From NCBI GenBank assembly GCA_024404275.1, contig JAKSQG010000057.1, positions 1 through 9,409 on the forward strand: 9,409 nt of DNA, read 5' to 3'. The first letter of the stretch is position 1; each line of letters opens with the position of its first letter. The translations under genes and the position numbers were made by a program. Under the pieces are notes generated by a model. The model saw only the letters and a program-made list of their open reading frames with translations, searched no databases and was not told where the DNA came from. Source of the DNA: Clostridia bacterium. GTDB lineage: Bacteria > Bacillota > Clostridia > Christensenellales > Aristaeellaceae. Shown one piece after another: positions 1-5,259 of this stretch.

Positions 1-170
1 AACTGCATCTTGTTGTAGTTGTTGGCCAGATCCTCACTGCGGGACAGAAGCACAGTGCCGTCGGTCGTCAGGGCGGAGCCGACATACAGCGAGGTGCAGG
101 CGGAGGCGGAGGATGCGAGCATCATCAGGGAAAGAACAAAAGCAAAAACGGATACAAAGGTCTTTTTCAT
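1..170 (-). CDS. Secreted C69-family dipeptidase, N-terminal fragment (partial, runs off window start)
   Basis: Only the first 56 codons are inside the window. The protein begins MKKTFVSVFAFVLSLMMLAS, a lysine-rich start followed by a hydrophobic stretch and an ASA cleavage site just before Cys25. The sequence after it (CTSLYVGSALTTDGTVLLSR, then SEDL) matches the start of mature C69 peptidases (PepD-like dipeptidases and acyl-peptide amidohydrolases). In that family the Cys exposed by processing is the N-terminal nucleophile. So I infer an exported hydrolase acting on peptides or related amides outside the cytoplasm. The ATG at 170-168 is preceded by AAAGGAG about 9 bases upstream and by a consensus promoter at 205-233. 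Cys25 could be mistaken for a lipobox Cys, but the preceding residues (ASA, without Leu at -3) fit signal peptidase I better. The rest of the domain is outside the window. Confidence 0.85.
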   Translation of the reverse strand, partial: MKKTFVSVFAFVLSLMMLASSASACTSLYVGSALTTDGTVLLSRSEDLANNYNKMQ

Positions 171-204
171 GGTTCGAAGGGCTCCTTTCAAAAGCGGTGA
201 GCGT

Positions 205-233
205 ATTATAATGCATGAATATACAGTTGTCAA
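205..233 (-). promoter_or_regulatory. Sigma-A promoter of the C69 peptidase gene
   Basis: On the minus strand TTGACA (233-228) and TATAAT (210-205) are both perfect consensus hexamers, separated by exactly 17 bp. The predicted transcript starts near position 198, giving a leader of about 28 bases that contains the ribosome binding site. It is the only feature found between the peptidase start and the M-box promoter. The AT-rich stretch 234-343 shows no gene. Confidence 0.85.
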
Positions 234-343
234 GCATATTTATGCAAATAAATGCAATTTATTTTCGCAATTATTGTATATTGAATGTATATTATGTTCG
301 TGTTTGCATGTTTGCCGGCCGTCCGATTTATTTTTCCGCAAGG

Positions 344-372
344 TTGACACCGGGCGGCGTTTTTTTTATAAT
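344..372 (+). promoter_or_regulatory. Sigma-A promoter of the M-box / mgtE operon
   Basis: TTGACA (344-349) and TATAAT (367-372) are perfect consensus with a 17-bp spacer. Transcription should start near 379, just ahead of the riboswitch P1 stem that begins at 382. It stands back-to-back with the peptidase promoter at 205-233. A full-consensus promoter fits a gene whose control is exerted afterwards, by riboswitch attenuation. Confidence 0.9.
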
Positions 373-381
373 AGGATGAAC

Positions 382-535
382 GTTGATCCGGTAGGTAAGG
401 CTGCCGCGGGGATACGGACTGCTGCCGCGAAAAGGTGGAAACACCTCAAGATGGCCAACAGACAATGTCGAACACACAAGGCATGGTCTAACGCAGTTTC
501 ATTGCCCCGTGATGCTGAAGCTCGTACGGTACAAT
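382..535 (+). promoter_or_regulatory. M-box (ykoK-type) magnesium riboswitch aptamer
   Basis: The leader carries the conserved blocks of the M-box in order: GTAGGTAAGGCTGCC (391-405), GGGATACGGACTGCTGCC (408-425), GGCCAACAG (453-461), and TGCTGAAGCTCGTACG (513-528). A P1 stem can form between 382-390 and 527-535 (7 of 9 positions pair, one of them G-U). The family senses Mg2+: ion binding compacts the RNA and stabilises P1, which normally promotes termination. The gene downstream is a Mg2+ transporter of the MgtE family, the usual M-box target, which independently supports the call. The expression platform is annotated separately (523-548 and 542-578). Confidence 0.92.
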
Positions 536-548
536 TGGCAGCCGTATG
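523..548 (+). promoter_or_regulatory. Antiterminator helix of the M-box expression platform
   Basis: CGTACGG (523-529) can pair with CCGTATG (542-548) over all seven positions, one of them G-U, with a 12-base loop. The first strand overlaps the 3' strand of P1 and the second is the 5' arm of the terminator. The antiterminator therefore excludes both the Mg2+-bound aptamer fold and the terminator. This is the architecture expected for an OFF switch at high Mg2+. Base pairing was read by eye and no folding energy was computed. Confidence 0.75.
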
Positions 549-578
549 TTCTCTCCGGAGCATGCGGTGATTTTTTTT
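542..578 (+). terminator. Riboswitch-controlled intrinsic terminator
   Basis: CCGTATG (542-548) pairs with CATGCGG (561-567). An inner CTC/GAG helix closes a TCCG loop, leaving TT unpaired on the 5' side. Eight uninterrupted T residues follow at 571-578. It lies directly after the M-box aptamer and shares its 5' arm with the antiterminator, so it should form when Mg2+ stabilises P1 and stop transcription before mgtE. Confidence 0.88.
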
Positions 579-595
579 GAAGAAGGAGGGCCGTC

Positions 596-679
596 ATGGA
601 TACCGGCAGTACTGGCAGGGACGCGGATGTAGGACGAAGTAGGCGCGCGGTAAGCCACGCACGGCTTTCCGCCCGCTGA
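596..679 (+). CDS. Possible 27-residue leader peptide between the M-box terminator and mgtE
   Basis: An ATG at 596 follows an excellent ribosome binding site (AGAAGGAGGG, 581-590) and opens a 27-codon frame ending in TGA at 677-679. The predicted peptide starts MDTGSTGRDADVG and ends with an Arg- and Ala-rich tail that includes SRRAVSHARLSAR. I do not recognise it and no database family is claimed. It lies after the attenuator, so only transcripts that escape termination would carry it. It ends 53 bases before mgtE in another frame, and its last third lies inside a strong hairpin (642-677), so ribosomes on it would open that hairpin. Short upstream ORFs are known to tune Mg2+ transporter genes in enterobacteria (mgtL, mgtP), but no sequence relation is suggested. 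The strength of its ribosome binding site, better than that of mgtE itself, is the main reason for listing it. Confidence 0.4.
   Translation: MDTGSTGRDADVGRSRRAVSHARLSAR
642..677 (+). other. Long GC-rich hairpin overlapping the end of the leader ORF
   Basis: The outer helix pairs 642-650 with 669-677, with one C-C mismatch and one G-U pair at the base. The inner helix AAGCC (652-656) pairs with GGCTT (663-667) around the loop ACGCAC. No U-tract follows, so it is not an intrinsic terminator. It lies 55 bases before the mgtE start and contains the leader ORF stop codon. It could affect mRNA stability or make mgtE expression depend on leader translation, but that is inference. Confidence 0.5.
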
Positions 680-732
680 AAATACCGTGTCCCGTGACCC
701 ATCATATTATATAAGAAAGAAGGGAATCGGGA

Positions 733-2103
733 TTGTCTCAGATTGAAACCGGTCTGGAGCTGACCATTGAAAAGCTCTGGGAAAACAAAAAATACAATAC
801 GCTGCGCGACGTGATGAGCACCATGCAGGCAGCCAACATCGCCTATGTGCTTTCCGTTCTGCCCGATAACGCCATTGCCCCCCTGTTCCGCCTGCTGCCC
901 AAGGAGCTGGCCGCGGACACCTTTGTGGAAATGGAAGCCGATATGCAGGAGAAGCTCATCAAAAGCTTTTCCGATACCGAACTGAAAAACGTGCTGGGCG
1001 AGCTCTACATGGATGACGCCGTTGACCTGGTAGAAGAAATGCCGGCCAACGTGGTGCGCCGCATTCTGGCGCAAGCCGACCCCGAGATGCGCAACAGCAT
1101 CAACGAGCTGCTCAAGTACCCCGAGGACAGCGCCGGCAGCATCATGACCACCGAGTTTGTGGGTCTGCGTGCCGACATGACCGTGGCCGAGGCGCTGCGC
1201 GAAATTCGCCTGACGGGTACCGACAAGGAGACCTGTAACACCTGCTACATCATCGACAAGGACCGTACGCTGATGGGCGCCGTCTCCCTGCGCACCATCG
1301 TGATGGCGCAGGACGATCAGGAAATGAAAGACCTGATGGAGGACAACGTCATCTCCGTCACCACGATGGAAGACCAGGAGACCGTGGCCCGCATGTTCTC
1401 CACCTACGACCTGAACGTCATGCCCGTGGTGGACGGCGAAAACCGCATGATCGGTATCGTAACGGTTGACGACGCCATCGACGTCATGGAAGAAGAGGCT
1501 ACGGAGGACATCAGTAAGATGGCCGCCGTGACGCCTAACGATAAGCCCTACCTCAAGACCGGCGTACTGGAGATCTACAAAAACCGTATTCCGTGGCTGC
1601 TGCTGCTGATGCTGTCCGCCACCTTTACGGGCATGATCATTACCGGCTTTGAGCACACGCTTTCCGCCTCCATCATTCTGACCGCCGCCATCCCCATGCT
1701 GATGGATACGGGCGGTAACTGCGGCAGCCAGGCGAGTGTGACCGTTATCCGCAGCCTGTCTTTGGATGAACTGCACTTCAGCGACATCACCAAGGTGTGG
1801 TGGAAGGAATCCCGTGTGGCCGTGATGTGCGGCATCACGCTGGCGGTGTTCAACTTTGTCAAGCTGCTGATTCAGTACAGCTCCTTCCCCAACTACGTCA
1901 TGGCCTCCGCCACCATCTGCATCACGCTGGCGCTGACGGTCGTATTGGCCAAGCTGGTGGGCTGCACGCTGCCCATGGTGGCACAGAAGCTCGGCTTTGA
2001 CCCGGCGGTCATGGCCAGCCCCTTCATTACCACCATCGTGGACGCCCTGTCACTGCTGCTGTTCTGCACCATCGCCGGCATGCTGATGCCCGGTCTGGTC
2101 TAA
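733..2103 (+). CDS. mgtE: Magnesium transporter MgtE
   Basis: A 456-residue protein, the usual length for MgtE, the dimeric Mg2+ channel of the inner membrane. Domains in order: an acidic helical N domain (about 1-130, with the motif LYMDDAVDLVEEMPANVVRR at 91-110), tandem CBS domains (about 135-255), the plug helix region (about 255-280) and five membrane helices (about 285-456). Pore hallmarks are DTGGNCGSQASV (325-336) and DPAVMASPFITTIVDALS (423-440). Asp437 lies where the family's pore Mg2+ ligand sits. In MgtE the N and CBS domains sense cytoplasmic Mg2+ and close the pore. The start is TTG at 733 after GAAGGGA: an in-frame TAA at 712-714 leaves no earlier ATG, GTG or TTG. The upstream M-box gives transcriptional control and HAD and MFS genes follow in the same operon. 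Cys330 in the GGN motif, where Ala is common, is a small deviation. Confidence 0.95.
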   Translation: MSQIETGLELTIEKLWENKKYNTLRDVMSTMQAANIAYVLSVLPDNAIAPLFRLLPKELAADTFVEMEADMQEKLIKSFSDTELKNVLGELYMDDAVDLVEEMPANVVRRILAQADPEMRNSINELLKYPEDSAGSIMTTEFVGLRADMTVAEALREIRLTGTDKETCNTCYIIDKDRTLMGAVSLRTIVMAQDDQEMKDLMEDNVISVTTMEDQETVARMFSTYDLNVMPVVDGENRMIGIVTVDDAIDVMEEEATEDISKMAAVTPNDKPYLKTGVLEIYKNRIPWLLLLMLSATFTGMIITGFEHTLSASIILTAAIPMLMDTGGNCGSQASVTVIRSLSLDELHFSDITKVWWKESRVAVMCGITLAVFNFVKLLIQYSSFPNYVMASATICITLALTVVLAKLVGCTLPMVAQKLGFDPAVMASPFITTIVDALSLLLFCTIAGMLMPGLV

Positions 2104-2121
2104 ACAAATAAGAGGATACTC

Positions 2122-2886
2122 ATGAGCAAAAAAGCTGTCTTTCTGGATATTGACGGCACGCTTTTGCCCAGAGGCGCCGAAGGGCCTGTCGCAAAGGATG
2201 CGCAGGCCCTTCGCCGCGCTGTGGCGGCGGGTCATATCATACTGATCAACACAGGCCGCTCCTTTGGCTTTGTGCCGCCCTCCCTCAAGCAGGCGGATTA
2301 CATCAGCGGCATTCTGGCGGGCTGCGGCGCGCACCTGATATTGAACGGTGAAACCATTTTCTGCCGCCGTGTGGACCGCAGCGATCTTCGCACCGCGTGC
2401 CGCCTGATGCTGTCCACGCCGGGTCGTCATTGCTATTTTGAGTGCGAGAACGGCATGCTGGAGATCGGCGCCTTCCCCGGGCGCAAAAGCCTGGTCAAGG
2501 TGACGCACGAGGACGACTTTGAGACCGTTTTCAAGGACATCAACGTGACCAAGCTGACCGTCACCTCCCCCATCACCGAGGAGGACCGTGCCGTGCTGGA
2601 GCCCATGCTGGACCTGGTGGTATGGCGGGACTGGTACGAAGCCGTTCCCAAAGGCTGCAACAAGGGCAGCGGACTGCTGACCGCCTGCGAAATGCTGGGC
2701 ATCGCCCCCGAGGACAGCATTGCCATCGGCGACGGCGTCAACGATCTGGACATGCTTCGCTGCGCCGGCACCGCCGTGGCGATGGGCAACGCGGAGCCCG
2801 AGGTCAAGGAAGCCGCCGACATGGTCACCGGCATTTGCGGCGAGGGCGGCGTGGCGGACGCGTTGGAAAAGCTGCTGGGCATCTGA
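2122..2886 (+). CDS. Cof-type HAD-superfamily phosphatase
   Basis: A 254-residue cytoplasmic hydrolase of the HAD IIB (Cof/Hydrolase_3) type. All four HAD motifs are visible: DIDGT with nucleophile Asp9 and general acid/base Asp11, NTGR (43-46), a lysine region (Lys177/Lys181 around PKGCNKGSG), and GDGVNDLDM (203-211), whose Asp204 and Asp208 bind the cofactor. The cap lies between motifs II and III (about 80-175). These enzymes are Mg2+-dependent and mostly dephosphorylate sugar phosphates, nucleotides or flavin and pyridoxal phosphates. The substrate cannot be read from sequence. The ATG follows AGAGGA with only 18 bases after mgtE, so it is very likely co-transcribed under M-box control. 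The next gene begins 11 bases downstream and resembles an organophosphate antiporter, which suggests a substrate entering as a phosphate ester. Confidence 0.92.
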   Translation: MSKKAVFLDIDGTLLPRGAEGPVAKDAQALRRAVAAGHIILINTGRSFGFVPPSLKQADYISGILAGCGAHLILNGETIFCRRVDRSDLRTACRLMLSTPGRHCYFECENGMLEIGAFPGRKSLVKVTHEDDFETVFKDINVTKLTVTSPITEEDRAVLEPMLDLVVWRDWYEAVPKGCNKGSGLLTACEMLGIAPEDSIAIGDGVNDLDMLRCAGTAVAMGNAEPEVKEAADMVTGICGEGGVADALEKLLGI

Positions 2887-2897
2887 GGAACAACATC

Positions 2898-4103
2898 ATG
2901 CTGAAGAATTTTACAACGCAGGAAAAAAAGATCTTCTGGGGCTGCGCCATCTGCTACATGCTGGCGTATGTGGGGCGCTTCAACCTTGCCCCCGCGCTGA
3001 GCGGCATCACCGAAACATTTGCGCTGACTGCCGCCCAAAGCGGTCTTATTCAAACCATGCTGGCTGCCGTGTACGCCGTGGGACAGGTGGTCAACGGCAT
3101 TCTGGCCGACCGGGTCAACTGCCGGCGCCACATTACAATGGGCCTCATCGGCACCGCCGTGTGCAACCTGCTGGTGGGCTGTGCCTCCAGCTACACACAG
3201 GTGCTGGTGCTGTGGGCGCTCAACGGCGCCTTTCAATCCATGCTGTGGACGCCCGTGGTGCGCATCATGGCCGACTGGTACGAGGGGGAAAAGCGCGGCC
3301 GGGTCACCTATTACATGTGCTTCACCTTCATCATCGGTCATTTCCTGGCGTGGGCCATTTCCGGCAGCATGAAGAGCCTTGCCAACTGGCGCTTTGCCTT
3401 CTGGGTGCCCGCCGCCGTGATGGCAGCCAACGCCGTACTGGCCTATACCCTGCTGCGGGACCGCCGCGAAGCCCGTGCCGCCGAGGGCACTGCCCCGGCC
3501 GAAACGATCGCGCGCATGCCCATCCGGGATATGATGTTCAAAACGGGGCTGTGGGCGGTGCTCATCGGCTGCGTGTTTACGGGCATTGCCCGCGACGGCG
3601 TGATGACGTGGGCGCCCTCGCTCATTGACAGCCGTGCCGGTACATCGCTGGGCAGCGTCACCTCCTCGCTCATCATTCCCGTGCTCAACCTGTTCGGCGT
3701 GCTGCTGGCGCGCCGTCTGATGAACAAGGCAAACGGTGCCATCCGCCCCGCGCTGGACAAGCTGATGTCTGCCGCGGCGGTGGTCGCGCTGGTGCTGGCG
3801 GTGTTCAACGGCGGCAGCGTGTATGTGTTTGCCGTGCTGCTGGGCATGCTGTGCTCGCTGATGTATGCCTCCTCCAACCTGCAGAATGTGATGCTGCCCA
3901 TGGCGTATGCCTACACGGGGCGTGTATCGCTGGTGGCGGGTCTGTGCGACTGCATGATCTATCTGGGCATGTCGCTGGTCGCGGTGCTGTCGGGCGGGCT
4001 GCTGCAGGCCTTCGGACAGTGGGCGGTGTATCTCAGCTGGGCGGCCGCGGCACTGCTGTCGCTTTTGATGATGCACGCGGCGGAAAAAGCACGCAAAGCC
4101 TGA
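2898..4103 (+). CDS. MFS permease of the organophosphate:phosphate antiporter (GlpT/UhpT-like) type
   Basis: A 401-residue protein with about 12 hydrophobic segments. The N-terminal half has YVGRFNLAPALSGI (24-37), YAVGQVVNGILADRVNCRR (59-77) and LWALNGAFQSMLWTPVVRI (105-123), features of the OPA family. The second half has FTGIARDGVMTWAPSLID (227-244), which aligns with the GlpT segment around its second substrate arginine. Arg27 and Arg232 thus correspond to the two phosphate-binding arginines of GlpT (Arg45 and Arg269), although I aligned them by eye. The role inferred is import of a phosphorylated small molecule in exchange for phosphate. A longer frame exists upstream, but the ATG at 2898 has TGAGGA 8 bases ahead and gives a normal N-terminus, while the extension would overlap the HAD gene. 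It is the last gene before the terminator at 4105-4150. Other MFS substrates cannot be excluded. Confidence 0.85.
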   Translation: MLKNFTTQEKKIFWGCAICYMLAYVGRFNLAPALSGITETFALTAAQSGLIQTMLAAVYAVGQVVNGILADRVNCRRHITMGLIGTAVCNLLVGCASSYTQVLVLWALNGAFQSMLWTPVVRIMADWYEGEKRGRVTYYMCFTFIIGHFLAWAISGSMKSLANWRFAFWVPAAVMAANAVLAYTLLRDRREARAAEGTAPAETIARMPIRDMMFKTGLWAVLIGCVFTGIARDGVMTWAPSLIDSRAGTSLGSVTSSLIIPVLNLFGVLLARRLMNKANGAIRPALDKLMSAAAVVALVLAVFNGGSVYVFAVLLGMLCSLMYASSNLQNVMLPMAYAYTGRVSLVAGLCDCMIYLGMSLVAVLSGGLLQAFGQWAVYLSWAAAALLSLLMMHAAEKARKA

Positions 4104-4104
4104 C

Positions 4105-4150
4105 AAAAAAATATCGCGGACGGAGAAACAACTCCGTCCGCTGTTTTTTT
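4105..4150. terminator. Bidirectional intrinsic terminator between the MFS gene and lysR
   Basis: A perfect 10-bp stem, GCGGACGGAG (4116-4125) with CTCCGTCCGC (4132-4141), has the loop AAACAA. Seven T residues (4144-4150) follow on the plus strand, and seven A residues (4105-4111) precede it, read as a U-tract on the minus strand. It therefore serves both convergent units. The lysR stop codon (4151-4149) overlaps the plus-strand T-tract. Confidence 0.93.
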
Positions 4151-5075
4151 ATATGAAGAGCGCGCCTTCCTGCATGTTGCCCACAAGGTTATAGAGGATA
4201 TCAAGGTACGCCTGCCCCATGCGCGTGGGGTGATAGTTTTTATTGGTGATGACGCCGATGCGCAGCACCTCGTCCACTTCCAACGGAATGGAAACAATGT
4301 CTTCGCCGCGCAGATAGCTGGGGCAGATACCGGAGGAGATGGTGTAGGCGTTGGTGCCCACCATCAGGTCGATGATGGAGCCCTTATCCGTTACGCGGAT
4401 GGTGCGGTCGTGGTTGAGGTTGGACAATATCTCTTCAGAATAATAGAAGGCATTGCGGTCGCCCTGATCGTAGGTCAGGCAGGGCAGGGGCTTCAGATCC
4501 TACAATGTAACGGAAGAGCGCACCGCCAGCGGATTGTTGCGTCCGATGAAGATGTGCGGCCGTGCGGAAAACAATTCCGAAAAAACCAGATTGGCTTCCC
4601 GCAATTGGCGGGTGATGACCGTTTCGTTATAGGAAGAAAGGTAGATGACCCCCATCTCGCTGCGCAGGGTGCGCACATCCTCGATGGTATCCCACGTTTT
4701 GCCCTCGCGCAGCGTCAGCTCATAGCTTTCATCGCCCTGCGCCTTGACCAGCTCCACAAAGGCGCCGGCGGTAAAGGAATAGTGCTGGGTGGATACGGAA
4801 AAGCGCTTCTTTTCCATCGTGTGGGAGATGTATTTGTCGTTGATCAGCTGCGCCTGATGCACCACCTGACGGGCGTAGCCGAGGAACTCCTCGCCCTCGG
4901 CGGTGGGCAGCACACCGCGGGTCTTGCGGATGAACAGCTGAATGCCGATCTCGCTTTCAAGCTCATGAATGGCGGCGGACAGGCTGGGCTGGGAAATGAA
5001 CAGGTTTTTGGCCGCGTCCGTGATGGAATGCTGGTCGGCGACCTCAATGACGTAACGAAGCTGCTGCAAAGTCAT
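4149..5075 (-). CDS. LysR-family transcriptional regulator interrupted by an in-frame TAG
   Basis: The frame from ATG (5075-5073) to TAA (4151-4149) has 309 codons, a normal LysR length, but codon 192 is TAG (4502-4500). The N-terminal winged helix-turn-helix is clear: LQQLRYVIEVADQHSITDAA (3-22) then SQPSLSAAIHELESEIG (28-44). Effector-domain sequence continues across the TAG in the same frame (NPLAVRSSVTL, stop, DLKPLPCLTYDQGDRNAF) and on to VDEVLRIGVITNKNYHPTR near the end. Read as a stop it yields a 191-residue protein lacking the second effector subdomain. Read through it yields a complete 308-residue protein. The start has AAGAAGGGGG 8 bases upstream. The gene is divergent from metNIQ with a LysR-type box between them, so it probably controls methionine import and itself. 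It could be a fresh pseudogene, a recoded gene or a base error. Confidence 0.82.
4500..4502 (-). other. In-frame TAG at codon 192 of lysR
   Basis: On the minus strand the triplet reads TAG between Leu191 and Asp193 of the LysR frame. The frame is open and homologous on both sides, with no shift. The TAG is one substitution from CAG (Gln), GAG (Glu) and AAG (Lys). From memory, related regulators tend to have an acidic or polar residue here, which is not verified by alignment. Confidence 0.9.
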
Positions 5076-5097
5076 GACAATGCCCCCTTCTTTGCAT

Positions 5098-5126
5098 AAG
5101 ATACCACAGTTTACGCCTCAAGGCAA
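5098..5126 (-). promoter_or_regulatory. Predicted sigma-A promoter of lysR
   Basis: On the minus strand TTGCCT (5126-5121) and TATCTT (5103-5098) are 17 bp apart, with a TGG extended -10 element directly upstream of the -10 hexamer. Transcription would start about 15 bases before the lysR ATG, so the leader is short. The LysR-type box (5135-5149) lies just upstream of the -35 element, a position suited to autoregulation. Confidence 0.65.
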
Positions 5127-5134
5127 GATGTGTT

Positions 5135-5149
5135 ATAGTTTTTGCCTAT
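5135..5149. promoter_or_regulatory. LysR-type operator (T-N11-A box)
   Basis: ATAG-N7-CTAT is a perfect 4-bp dyad with the T-N11-A spacing typical of LysR-family binding sites. Its centre (5142) lies about 66 bp upstream of the predicted metN transcription start, close to the usual -65 recognition site for LysR activators. It is also just upstream of the lysR -35 element. Next to it is a GC-rich near-palindrome (GCCTCAAGGC, 5115-5124) that overlaps the lysR promoter. Confidence 0.65.
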
Positions 5150-5172
5150 GGCGCAGCATATATTTTAAGTTG

Positions 5173-5201
5173 TTGTCTATTGAACAGAAGTGTGTTATCA
5201 T
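5173..5201 (+). promoter_or_regulatory. Predicted promoter of the metNIQ operon
   Basis: TTGTCT (5173-5178) and TATCAT (5196-5201) are 17 bp apart. TGT immediately before the -10 hexamer makes an extended -10 element. The -35 is only a partial match to TTGACA, which is common for activated promoters. The leader from about 5208 to 5259 is roughly 50 bases, too short for an S-box or a T-box, and neither was seen. Confidence 0.65.
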
Positions 5202-5259
5202 TCCTTTCGTCATCCCGAAGCGATGATAAATACCGGTAAAAGCAAAAAGGAGACTCCAC

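Noticed and set aside
19..570. 183-codon plus-strand frame across the peptidase start and the M-box
   Set aside because: It runs antisense through a signal-peptide coding region, then through a promoter and a structured riboswitch. No ribosome binding site or domain was seen.
499..1776. 425-codon open frame on the minus strand over mgtE
   Set aside because: It is antisense to a clear MgtE, its protein is a His/Gly/Val-rich product of complementary GC-biased codons with no recognisable domain, and it has no good ribosome binding site.
2622..2897. Upstream extension of the MFS gene
   Set aside because: It would overlap the last third of the HAD gene with an Arg/Gly-rich sequence unlike any MFS N-terminus. 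ATG 2898 has a proper ribosome binding site.
2433..4106. 557-codon open frame on the minus strand over the HAD and MFS genes
   Set aside because: It is a shadow of GC-rich codons. The His/Gln-rich composition and lack of any domain contrast with the two well-supported plus-strand genes.
4230..5099. 289-codon plus-strand frame over lysR
   Set aside because: It is antisense to the LysR frame, whose helix-turn-helix and effector domain are recognisable, and the plus-strand product has no recognisable domain.
5202..5259. S-box or T-box riboswitch in front of metN
   Set aside because: The predicted leader is about 50 bases, with only a 5-bp hairpin (5210-5226), and none of the conserved S-box or T-box blocks.
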